A DNA stretch of 64,000 nucleotides from positions 1 to 64,000 of the forward strand of contig JAEPRB010000112.1 in assembly GCA_016758965.1 (NCBI GenBank), written 5' to 3'. The stretch comes from Circinella minor. Lineage: Eukaryota; Mucoromycota; Mucoromycetes; Mucorales; Lichtheimiaceae. Positions 45,612 to 57,595 of this stretch are shown here, piece by piece (position 1 is the stretch's first letter; each line of letters begins with the position of its first letter). A program made the position numbers and the translations under genes. Under the pieces are notes generated by a model. That model did not search any database. It was not told the DNA's origin and worked only from the letters and a program-made list of their open reading frames with translations.

Positions 45612-47997
45612 TTAGTGTTCATAAAAACGTTTTTTACTCTCTACAGCACGGTAAGAATGGTAGTGAAAGCGCTTAATAGCACGAGCTACAGGAAACCCTG
45701 CATAGTAATACAATGTTATTTATTTGTTTTTTTAAAATACTTATAACATAAAATTAAAACGTTCCGTACTATTGTAATTAAAAAATAAGAGGAAAACAGT
45801 CGGATTATTGGTTAATAAGAAATAAGAATATAAAACACAACGAGCTTTTTAAGGGTTCTTTTTTTCTTCACAGTCTTCCAAAATTTTCTTGATATTATTG
45901 ATAAGTGCACTCTTAGATAGCTCGTCTAGTGTGTTTATGAGTTGGCTATATTCATATTGATATGACCAGTTTGTTTCCGCAAGTAAAATTTCTTTGGAAA
46001 CAAATTGTAATGATTTTTCTCAGTATATATTGATTATAACGTGGAAAAATAAATAAAAAATTTACTACCTGTAGCACAAGTTACAAAATGGTCTTCAATT
46101 TTCTTGCGTAAAGTATAAATATCGTTAGCAGTATTGTTATTGAAAGAGTGCTTCTTGCACAAATGTATGTATACGAAAATAAGTAAGAATAGTCGTTGCG
46201 TTTTATCAATTTGTTATACAATTGAAGGAAAAGCTTTTAATATTGGATGGCAACAATGAACATACCTGTATATTAATTTTAAACGTCTTAACGGCATTCG
46301 TATGTAAACACGATAGCTGGCCGAGAAAGAACACTTTAAGTCTAACATTAAGGGTGTCAAACAATTCCTTCCCCATTCTTTCGTAAGTTTCCGAGTAATA
46401 AGCTGAGGCGGTTTGATTGTATTTCTTCATTGAACTAAATCGAATTTTATGCATTCGATAACTCAAATCATTAACAATTTCCTCTTTCCTCAGTATACAA
46501 GCCTTCAAGAATCGGGTCTCCTCGGTAAACTGATCCAAAACCTCCTTGAAAAGTTAAGCAAAAAAAAAAAAAAGTACTTTTAGTAGCTATATTCATGTAC
46601 ATCATATAATCAGTTGTATTTATAAATTATGTCGTCAGTTTTTAAAACCACTATTATGCTTACATTTGAAATTTTATTACAATGAAACTCTGCCAAAAGT
46701 TCTTGTCGAGCAGGTAAATCCACTTTTTTGTTCGCGCAAATCTGGTTCCAAATATCTACAGTATAGTTGCAGTAACCATCCACAGGAATGCCTTTGTGAT
46801 ATTTTGATTGAAACACGTAGCAGCGATGAGTCATATTTGTAAACCAATGTTGAACACTGGTAACTTCTTTGTCAAACTTTTTAGGAAAATGATTTGCATG
46901 GGACAATCCCATTACCATAAAATCAAAAAATTCGTGAATAGTACAATTCTCTAAACCGTCAGACTGTATGATAAATCAAAAAAAAAAATTATTACATATG
47001 AAATTAATTTCTTTACATTATACCTTTTTTTTTATTTTAAATTAAATACCTTATTCAATCCTTTCCAAATCTCCTTGATGTTACTGTATAAAACCTCTTT
47101 CAACTTTTCAAATGAGACATGATCATTATAATCACGGATAGCGATTATAATCAAAGTATTTCGCTGTTGTTTTCTAATATGTTGTATTTTAGTAAGCAGC
47201 ATACATTTATGCATTTAACAAAAAAAATAAGTTGCTATATGAATATAAATATACAACAGTGTATAACGTAAAGAAAAAGTGTCCATGTTGTCTTATGTAT
47301 TACCTTTTTTGATTTTGAAAAAGTTCAATACTCGCTTGAAAAATGGTCTTGAGTATACTCATATTACTACTTGCAGAAAGACTGACTTGATTTTCGAACA
47401 GATTAAAAATGATAACTTCACTTGTTGCCAGTGCGAATAAAGTTGCTCTACGTTCAAAACCTGGATTTTGACCCGATTCAACACTATCGGTAGCCTCAAC
47501 ATCCATTACCAATATAGGTAAGTCTTTTGCTCGAGACATCCAAATACCTTTAGTTGTCTGGCTTGTATCCGTGACATCAAATGAAGTTCCAAGTAGCTTA
47601 TTTAATAAAGTACCTAAAATGTGCATATATATATATATATAAATCAAAGGTAATTTGTGTTGCCATCAGTAAAAAAAAAAGAAATTAATATATCAATAAA
47701 GAAAACAACATAATTACACAGCTATTACTACAGCAACACATACTTTTGCCTGTGCCTTGAGGACCGAAAATAGATACAACATGATAATCAAGCTTTGCCT
47801 CTTCTAGTTCCCAAGATCGCTTTATAAAAAATGATAATTTATTGCTAATATGGTAATAAAAGAAAAAAAAACTATTAAGTTTCAAATAACAGATGGCAAC
47901 AGCAAGGTAGTAGATAATTTAATAGAACAAACTCAAAGTTTTGACTCCTGTTAACTATCTGGAGGGGTGTATATGGATGTTTTTTTGTAGAAACCAT
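45612..47997 (-). CDS. short Sey1/RHD3-like dynamin-family GTPase, divergent
   Basis: Relative of atlastin/Sey1, the GTPases that fuse ER tubules. Exons: start near 47997 (MVSTKKHPYTPLQIV; its donor is unclear), 47819-47744, 47613-47304, 47173-47050, 46963-46664, 46544-46266, about 46155-46070, 46018-45872 and perhaps 45697-45612. All joins from 47819 to 46266 are in phase. The P-loop is GPQGTGKST, followed by TTKGIWMSRA, VMDVEATD and ERRATLFALATSEVIIFN. The atlastin-type G4 motif R-D is in IIIAIRDYNDH. The conserved DxxG of switch II reads D-V-E-A, lacking the glycine. The helical part stops early. With about 500 residues against about 800 for Sey1, the C-terminal membrane hairpin is absent. 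It may be a specialised paralogue or a decaying copy. The last exon is uncertain; an alternative stop lies at 45849. Confidence 0.7.
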
Positions 47998-48369
47998 ATT
48001 TTATAGAAGTAAAAAAGTTTTATACGAAAAAAAAAGTAAAGTGGAAAGAGAAAGAAAAAGAAAGTTAACAGAGAGAAGAAAGAGAATAATACTGTCAATA
48101 TATGAATTCTCTATTGTTAAAGTTGTTGTGGTCAATAGAAATATTCATTGTATTTGGATCAGATTCAGTAAAACAAAAAGAAATCAGGGGATTGATGCAT
48201 TAGAGTAATCTGATTTATAATGATCTTATGACATTATATAAAAATATATAAATATTGTTGTTATTATTATATTTACAAAATACACAAAAGATTTATTATT
48301 TGTTAAATAACTTATTACACATTGCTACTAATATTATTAGTATTAGTATTATTATTGCTGTTATTGTTA
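47998..48369. other. intergenic
   Basis: Upstream flank of the Sey1-like gene and 3' flank of the next minus-strand gene. TTA/ATT-rich with no coding evidence. Confidence 0.5.
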
Positions 48370-51310
48370 TTACACGGACGTAATTATGCTATTTACATGA
48401 TTGGTTATATGTCGAAGTTTGTTTGATAGACTATTATCGTTAAGGAGAGAATATTCGTCATCAAACGTCATTGTAAGATTAAGTAATGATTCCCACACGG
48501 GTAGATAATCGTTGAATAGGTATACGATAGATGTGTTGTAGGGTAATGTTGTTGAAGAAGAGAGTTCATTGTCACTCACTATTGTTGTTGGTTGTTGTGA
48601 TAATGAATCATAATGTAATGTTGCGTCGAGCTATGGAGACATATATAAATATGTATAAAGAAATAGTCAAGTAGTTAGATCCACGGTCAAAGAGAACTTT
48701 TGTTCTTCAAATCTTACCAATGATATATAATCTTTATTTTGCCAATGTGAAAGTAGTGATAATATAGATAGAGTAGTAACGAGGGCAATAACAATATTAC
48801 CATTGAACACATCATACCATTCTAAAGAAAATAACTGAATAACTGATTCTGGATCATTGTCACAAAATCCTATTATTTAATGGTTCATTAATGATGGTAC
48901 TTTATATTTTTTTATATGCTGTTTCGCAAAAATAAAAATCAGTTTAGGTTTAAACTGATTCAATCTTTACCTTTAAGCGCAAGAATCCATTCACGGATGC
49001 GACCGAGACAGGAGTCCAGACGATCGTCATCAGAAGGGCAAACCATCCAGCCTACCATTTTCCAAGCCGCATCGATCTAAAATATAAACGTATATATCAT
49101 ATCAACTTAATTTAATATCTATGCAGTCTACGTTTTCAGTAATATATATATTATTATTACAGCTTACCCTTGCATTCCATTGTTCAAACTTATTGGAACA
49201 CCATTCGAGTATAACTAACATACAATTATATATAAACCTCGGATACATGAGTGGAAGAAGCCAGGCATGGTATCGTCGATTTTTCATCTCATCTATATCT
49301 CCAGCATAAATATATAATTCAAGGGCTTTATGAAGCTGAACATAGCTTTGTTGTTTATTTGAGTCAGCGATAATCTTCACGGCGGATGCGAGTTGTAACG
49401 GTAAATGCTAAATATGGATTATAAGAAATAATCAGTATTACTCGGTTATTATATTCTATGTTTGTTTTTAATAACTATATAATCATACACACATGAAAAA
49501 TTCATCCTTACTTACTCGGCTATTATTATTGATGTTTATTAATTGGTCATCATGTGTGTGCATTACTGAATCAAACACATAGTAAAGAAGTCTAAATACT
49601 CTCCAATCTCCTATAGAGAGCAATTGTTCTGAGATGATAGTGTAAACTTTACGAAAGTGGCCAACGTTAATCATCATTGTCTGAATAAGTGTAGAATTAC
49701 TTAATCGAGACCTTATATCATCCGATGAGATATATTTTGGTTGAAGTGCAATGGTATCAATTGTATCTACAATTTCAGCTTCGAGAATTTTATCGTAAAA
49801 ACGCCATAAACTAAAAATAAATGCTTTAAGTACAAAGCCATAGTGTATACATAACATCATATATGAAATTTCACCTCCTCCCTTTATATTCCTTTTCTTT
49901 TTGTCTGCATTACCCTGTTTTGATATGCCACGGCCATTGTTGATACAAATACCATAATTGACTTTTTCCTCGATTATCATCTTGTCGGTGTTGTAGTAAT
50001 GTATCCAGAAATAACTGTGAAATCGGTTTATTGATAGTTTTGATTTGTTGAATCAATTCTTCTTCATCACTATTATATTCCTGTTCATTATACTTTTCAC
50101 TTTCATCTGTTAATGCTGTTGTCGTTGTTGCAGTTGGCGGTGAATATTTGACACCCCAATAAATAAAAGTAAATTCCTTTTCTAACAATTCGATAGCACA
50201 TGCCACCAATTTTTGTATCAGTTGTTTCGCCTTCTCTTGATGAATAAGTATAAGACTCATATCCAATAATTTCCCCACTTTTTCACTCTATCAAAAGAAT
50301 AAGATAGTGAATATGCGAGTAATTGAAGAGTTTATTTATAGCATGAGTTATATGAACTCTATCTAGTGCTAATAATAGCCAGACTTACATGTAAAGTGTC
50401 AGCTATTGAACGGACATCTAACTCTTCAATTAGACGCTCGATTTGCTGTTGTATATATTGATCATTATCTCTTTTGACATTTAGATCCACCTCATTTGAA
50501 TCAGCTATAGATGTATGAATGAGTCGACGTAATCGTGTGATACACCATTGAATGGGCCTAATATTCGTATAAATATCACATGCATACATTAAATTTGATT
50601 ATATATAAGGGACATATAAGTATCATATAACTAAGGAAACAAAAAACGAAAGAAGTAGAAATATATAATTATATTTACGGTGCTTGTTTTTGAAGTGATT
50701 GTTCTCGATTGGAGTGTTCAAATTTAGTATATTCAAGTAAACAGGCAACAAGTCGTTTGGCAATTTCAGGGTGGGTTGCTAAAAATGGGTGAATCTATAT
50801 TATATTCATAGTAACCTATGTTAAGTTTCTTTTTTTTTCCCCAACAAAAGTCAAAAAAATAAATAATATAGACAATAAATTTACAGAGGCTTTTGTAAGT
50901 ATTGATTCAGCTTGTGGATAAAGTGCTGAACATTGATCTGGTGTTTGACATCGACAAAGTGCCTAAATTATTCGTTTTATTAAAGAACGCCGTTTTTTTT
51001 TAGTTTCTTTTAGAGAAAAGTTATGTATGTTCATTCTTTTCTATTGTCTTGGTATTGTAGATGTATATTACATTGTAAAAATCGTTAAGAAATTCTAATA
51101 TAAATGGAGATTCTTGAACTAGTATTCGAAATCTTTTTTGATTGTCATTATTATGTTGATCGGTAAGTGCTCTTTTGAAGCGAGGCCAGTCCATGTGAGA
51201 CCAGATAGTAAAGGGAGAACGTGCTGCTTTGAAAAATTCAAGTGCGCGTCTTCCTCGCGTTCCGGAACTTGAAAACCGCCGAATTAAGATCGGTTGCTAC
51301 GCATGTAGCA
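48370..51310 (-). CDS. large helical protein of unknown function (5' end unclear)
   Basis: A chain of exons on the minus strand separated by short introns. Readable parts, from the 5' side: 51300-51075 (RRFSSSGTRGRRALEFFKAA, then SHMDWPRFKRAL), 50965-50885 (ALCRCQTPDQCSALYPQAES), 50790-50690, 50560-50390 (IQWCITRLRRLIHTSIADSN), 50280-49915, 49810-49510, 49410-49160, 49075-48975, then 48880-48720 and 48630-48370 (stop). The sequence is rich in Leu/Ile/Arg and predicted helical, like an alpha-solenoid scaffold. No catalytic motif is visible and I do not recognise the family. The first coding exon may begin at an acceptor near 51298 with further exons upstream, but no clear start was found. All exon limits except the stop are approximate. 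Confidence 0.55.
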
Positions 51311-52823
51311 CTATGGAAGTTACAAGAAGCAGTAAACATAGTATACTGCATCCTTCTTTGTCTTCTAAATAAAATATAGTAAATGGTATTATTAATTACC
51401 AGACTGCTTTTAATGGGGTTAAATAAGGGGGTAAAATATATATTCAATAAAGGATGAAAAGAGGCTATTTATAACTACTACTTTACCACTGATCTATCTG
51501 GCATAGTTTGTAATTAATAGCAGAGTACTGTGCACTTAGTGACGAGTATAATAAATCAGTACTATATAACTATTATAGTTATGTATCCTATTACTAGTTT
51601 AGTTGTCAATCATAACAAATAGCTCATACAACAAAAAGTATTCGAGAAATGTCATACAAGTGATCAACATGGTCGTACGGGCGCATCATTGTTACTGAAA
51701 TAACGACATAAGTGTTGATTTGTTTATAAGAGAGATGGTACTACAGATCTTAATGTAACCTCAAAACCTGACAAGTTTTAATTAATAATATAAGTATAAA
51801 TGAATGATCATTATAATGTAACATCATGACATTTTTATCCCACATGATTATAGACGAAAAGAATAGGTCACACACATCATTTCACTTTCTTTTTTTCAAA
51901 AAACACTTAAATTATGGGGAGATGGTACCACCTCTGTTCGTCCTCCATATATAATGCAACAATACACAAATATGTTATGGTTACGTTAAAAAAAAAAACT
52001 GAACCCTGCATCCATGTACTACAACAAAAAACAACAACAATGATGTCTTATGTATGTGTAAAGTAACACCTGTTGGCTCGTGATATACATAATGGCGCAC
52101 AGATGCTTTTTTTTTTGTATTATTATTAGTTTTTGACATGATAGTAACACCAAAAAAATGAATAAGATTTGAAATGAGAAATAATTTAAAAATGGTATCA
52201 TAAAAAAAACAATTTTTTTTGGGGGCAGCCGTAATAATATAAAATAATAAATGTGTTATAATGCGTGGATAAGAGAAAAGAAAATGAGGTGTACAAAGAA
52301 AAAAAATTACAATGAATGACTTGATCGGGAGAGATAGAGAGTAGTGAATTGTTGTAAAGAAATACAGTTTGGTAAAAAAAAAGGTTTTGTGATCATTACA
52401 ATTGGAAAATAAGAAAAAAAGTTACAAAAAAGAAAAAGAAAAGAGCATATCATAACAACAATAAGTAGTAATAGTAGTTGTAAAACAAAAAAAAAAAAAA
52501 AAAACAAAGGGGAGAGAGGGTAAAAACATAAAATGTTTTTTTTAGATGGGATGTGAGAGGGAAAGAAAGATGGCTTTTTTTTTGTGTTATATGTATTGTG
52601 AAAAAATATTTATGAAATCTGTATGTTTTTTTTAAAGTTTTGTTTTGAAATTATAAAAAAATTGTGATAGTAATAATATAATAAATATAAAAAAGAATAT
52701 GATGAAAGTATAATAGTAAAGAAAAGCAAGATTGGGTGCGGGGGATAAAAAAAGGATGATATAATTATAGTTATATATATATATATAAAAGTATGTATAA
52801 AATAATATAATAAGAACAGTTTT
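51311..52823. other. intergenic, possible missing 5' exons of the helical-protein gene
   Basis: About 1.5 kb, AT-rich, with A runs at about 52487-52504. No reading frame with family features. It holds the 3' region of the NDT80-like gene and the unknown start region of the helical-protein gene. Confidence 0.45.
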
Positions 52824-55244
52824 CTATGAAGTAGCTTGTTGATTGCAAATGTTGGTAACAGCATTATACTTGCGTGCACCACCTACATAAGGTGTTGTTG
52901 GTGTTGTAGGTGAAAATGCACTTGTTTGAGACGCATTAGAAGAAAGCGTAGGAGTATTTTGTTGGTGTTGTTGTTGAGCTGCAGCAGCAAAATACGATGG
53001 TTGTTGTTGATGATGAGGATGAGGAGAATGCTGATGATGAACCGATCCAGTCGAATTCATTCTTGAACGTGTACCATTCCAATCCATACCAGCTGCGGCT
53101 GCGGCTGCGGCTGCAGAAGCAGGATCCATCGTGGGAACATAACCGTTATTGGGTGTAGGAGGATGTGATAATCTTGGTTCTTCATGTATAGATGAAGATG
53201 ATGGTGGAGGAGCATGTGCTGCTTGTGCTGTTGCTTGTGGTGGAGGTGGAGGAGCAGCGAAATCATTATTTCCATTGTACATTTGTGGTGTAGGAGACTG
53301 CGGTGAGCCTGAAGACATCATATAAGAAGGATGTTGATGCGATGATGGATGAGGTGGTGGTGGATGATGATGATGATGGTGGTGGTGTTGCTGTTGTTGT
53401 TGAGGATGTTGATGATGATGATTATTACCATGGTAACCAGGACCTGGAGGTGGTGGGGGAGGACCAGCAGAAGATGTTGATGGGGTAGGAGGGCCATGAC
53501 TCATCATCATTGTTGGTGGAACTGGACCAAAATGTGCTGCTGGATGATAATAAGGATACGATGGCGATCCATATTCATTTGTTGGAGGCATCATACCTGG
53601 TGGCGTATATGACGGTCTTGGAAATCCACCATGTTCAGCACCTGGAGGTGGAGGTGGAGGATGTGAATGATGATGATGATGATGATGAGGCGATTGTGTT
53701 GGTGGAGGTGGTGGAGGTGGAGGAGCATTTCCAGCGGCAGCAGCAGCGGCAGCAGCAGCGGCAGCATTACCCATCATTCCTGAACGTTCTTGACTATCGG
53801 TATAGTGGCCAGGGCTACGGCCACGAACAACCAAAGGGGCGGATTGACACGATGCGATTTTTATAGGTTCCCCTTGATCTGTTTCTGCATAAAGATCTGT
53901 GACACAAACATAATATTGTTGAGCTGCACGTCGTTTTCCATTATTTGCCGTAGCCGTTTTGAATTGAATACGTTCAAACGTAACAATGTTTTGGTTTGTT
54001 CCGACTGAACTCATATTAAGATTTCCGCCTGGTGTGATTGGCTTTGATTGCGGGGTCATTTGAGGACCCTTATCACGCTTGGGTGTATGTTGAACCAACT
54101 CAATACGTTTGTCACTATTGGAGACACGTGCAGAAATGCCCAACAAAAACCGTCGAATAGGATAAAACATTCCATCTTCTGCTCGAACAAGGCAAGGTGG
54201 TTCATGATCTGTATAATAATGATTGATCCCATGAATTGAAAATGCACTACTGACTTGGAAATAGTTTCGTCGATAACAGGTCCAATCATTGTCCGCAAGG
54301 AAAAATCCTCGGTCCATCTTTGATTGAATTCGAAGTGTCAACCTATAAAATTATTTTTTTTTATAATAAAAAATAAGAATAATAATAAAGTTAGCTTTTT
54401 TAACTTTTCGGGAAGAATAGGAATTTTAAAACTTTTTTTTTAACTTACAAAGTGGTTCTGTCAAGACCGAATAAATTATCAAATGGCTTCGTAGAGCTAA
54501 AAAATGGACCAGTTTCAGGTGGAAACAATGAATCACTACGACCACGTTTTCTTGGGACACCAGGTGGCATAGTATATGCAGCATTGTGAAATGAAGGAGC
54601 TGTAGTATAAGGACCACTGGATGGTTGTTGTTGTCTTGTTGGCGATGCTGCCTCTGTTATGGGGCTGGGGCGAGGAGGAGCACTTATTGAGCAAATGAAA
54701 AAAATAGTTATCCACAATCAGTATTTAGTTTTTTATTTTTTTTAAGCCATACATATAAATTAATAACGAATTATACATTCTCTCTCTAAAAATAAAATAA
54801 ATTAAGTGCAAAAGTTTGTTACCCAGGCAATCGAGAGTCAATCGGCGCCTCTGGCTTTACTGAATATCCAGCATTATTAGCTGAGGTGTAAGAAGGATGT
54901 TGCTGGTGTCTAAAAAAAAACATGCAAAGAAAAAATAATCAATGGGTATAGCCATATATAGGATGATCAAATAAAAAAAACTTAGTTCCCGACATTCTCT
55001 CTTTCATATGATGGAACACACACTCACAAACACAGCAACATATTTATTCACACAGCATAAAATAATACTAATAATCATAAATTTCAGTTGCTACTTACAT
55101 AGGAGGATGCATTGGAGCACTTTGTGGAAATGATGGTGGTGGATAAGCCGAATGATCCATAGGTGGGTAATGTGATTCGGGTACAGACGGGCTAGGGAGA
55201 TTTTGCGGCATTTGCCATTCTTTTGAATCGTGAACCGAGTTCAT
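52824..55244 (-). CDS. NDT80/PhoG-family transcription factor
   Basis: DNA-binding regulator of the Ndt80/XprG/Vib-1 family; fungal relatives control meiosis, starvation-induced proteases and non-self recognition. Exons in phase: 55244-55099, 54909-54823, 54682-54449 and 54342-52824, giving 661 residues. The N-terminus is Pro/Ser-rich. The NDT80 DNA-binding domain spans about residues 155-345, with NDWTCYRRNYFQVSSAFSIH, EPPCLVRAEDGMFYPIRRFL, FERIQFKTATANNGKRRAAQ, YYVCVTDLYAET and SAPLVVRGRSPGHY. The C-terminal half is low complexity: runs of Ala, Pro and His, plus Gln, probably activating and disordered. The start MNSVHDSKEW is the first ATG in the exon. A very A-rich leader with a 32-base A run lies upstream. 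Confidence 0.9.
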
Positions 55245-55451
55245 GGTTGTTGTTAAAAAAAACGCGTTTTTTTGATATAATTTGGAATTACTGCTGTAGT
55301 TATTTTGTTGATTAATCAAAATTTTTCTTCCTTTTATTCTTTTTTTTCCACCTATAACTTTTTGAGTTTTGAAAAGAGGATTACAAAATAATAAAAAAAG
55401 AAGAAAGAAAAACAAAAAAATAAAAGAAAATTAGAGTGAAAAGAAAGAAGG

Positions 55452-55489
<38 letters not shown>

Positions 55490-57595
55490 TATAACAACGA
55501 TTAATAGAGGAAAAGGTCCGTTTTTCTCTCTTTTTTAGAGGTCGGGGAAATTGAATTAAAGTTAAGGAACAGATACAACACCAACAAGAGAGGAAACCCG
55601 CTCAACTCATTTCCATTTTTGTGTCAAAATTATTGTGATAAGATTTTCGCAACAGGTTATGGGATCGGCGTGTGCAGTGGAACCTTGTGTGATCTCTCTC
55701 TCTCTCTTTTTTAGCCTACTTTTCTTTTGTCGTTTTGTGCCAAAAAGGATTCCATCAACTTATTTGTCAAAAATTCTCTGTTTTACCCATTAACATTGTA
55801 TTGTTTCACAGGAGCAGGTCACCCCTTTTTTATTATTATTCTACATTAAAAAAAAACTATAACTTTTTAGCTGTAAAATTTGATTCCTGTCATGCCGCTG
55901 TGTATTGTTGATCCTTTTTTTTTTTATCACAATAGAAATATATGCGTATTACGAGCACAAGTGTTGTACATGCATTACATCGAAATGCTCCTTGCATTAT
56001 ATAACAGAAAATGTAATTAAATCCCTGACATAATTCATCGTCATGATCAACAAAAATATTACATTATTGTCATCTCAACAAAAAAAAAATTCTATCTTTT
56101 CCCGCCGCCTCCTCTTCTTTTTTCTTTTTTCTTATTTTTTATTTTTTTTTGCTCGCTTTCATTTTCCATCTCTGGGAAGATCAAAATCAATCGGGGGACA
56201 TTGAATATATATTTATGTAAATAATATATAATATAATATATATATAAAGCTTGAATAAAAAGTTAATGTAAAAATGTGTCACCGAGTCAACGGCCCAAAA
56301 CTTTGGTTTTTCCGCGCCCCACATGATAGCGATAAAAAAAAAAGCATAACTCATATGTTGAAATGACTTTTTTAGATGAGTTATACTTTGTAATAAAAAA
56401 ACCCGATCTACTTATATTTATTATTGTTAGTAAACCTCGTACGAAAAAAAAAATTACAAAAGTTTTCATGTTGTTGTGTTGCTATGCGATGCGCACGGAC
56501 GGTACATTCCAGCATTGGCAAGCAAAAATAAAACTCTCCACTTTTTATTTTGTTTCGGTTCTTCATTGAAGTACGTGACTTTTAAAAAAGTCAATCACAA
56601 GAGAGAAGGAAGAATAGTTTTGAAGAAAAAGGTAATTTTTGTGTTTTATTACTATTACTACTATTATCTAAAATGGTTATAAAGTTTTCCCGATTTCCAC
56701 TTTCGTTCCAATCCGAAAGTAAAAGATGAAGAGTCTCTGCCGCGGTTAATAATCACAAGTACCGTTTTTTTTTTTTTTTACATTACCGATGTAGAGCTTC
56801 TGATCAATTGATTATGTGTAAGTTATTATTATCATTTATAAGAAGAAAAGAGAAAGAGAAAGGATAGGCACATCAAGGTAATATACCTTTTTTGTTTTTT
56901 TATTAACATACCTGTGAAACTTTAATTTATTTTTTAGAGCCCCTGGTTTTATCAATATTACACGGCCCCCAGTCTATCTCTCCCTCGCTTACCCAAGCCA
57001 TTCTTTCGGTCGATATATCTTTTTTCCCTTCAAAGAGTTACAACTCTTATTTTTTTTGAGCCTAACTTGGCGCGCACAGGGCAACGTTTTTTTTTTTTTT
57101 ACAGGTTCACAAAAAAAGTATGCGTAACCAAGGAACCCATTACAATGTCGTACTAGTGCTATTCACTGTAACTCTTTAAAATATAAATCCGAACTGAAAC
57201 ATGAAAGCACAGACCATTTAAGCTGAAACATTTTACTAGTATAACGTTACAAAAGATATGTAGAAAGAAAGAACGACAGCGACCCTGATAATGTAATTCC
57301 TGGTTTTACACAATTTTCGATACTATTCTGTTATACATTTTTCTTTGTATATATTATAAACTGTTAATTTTTTCATCTATTTTACCGCTTTTTTTTTATA
57401 AGAGAGTAGATGATCTTACAAATAAGGGGAGATTGTTGTTGTGCATCATCAGTAGATGGATTGTATATGCACAGATTATAGATGGTGATACCTTGAGGGA
57501 ACCAGCAACAATAATAGTCGTGCTTGGCTTTGCATAAAATATCTCTTGTTCTTTACCCTTTTTTTTCTTTTTTTTTTCTCTCTCTTAAATTTAAG
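55245..57595. other. 2.35-kb divergent intergenic region
   Basis: Shared upstream region of the NDT80-like gene (leftward) and the F-box/LRR gene (rightward). Contains a 32-base A run at 55456-55487, CT runs near 55690-55710 and several T runs. No coding region supported. Its length suits regulatory DNA, but no specific site was identified. Confidence 0.5.
55456..55487. repeat. poly-A run
   Basis: 32 consecutive A in the leader region of the NDT80-like gene (as poly-T on its coding strand). Confidence 0.9.

Noticed and set aside
52610..52882. Hydrophobic 90-residue frame past the NDT80-like gene
   Set aside because: It overlaps the stop and 3' region of the real gene and is a product of T-rich DNA.
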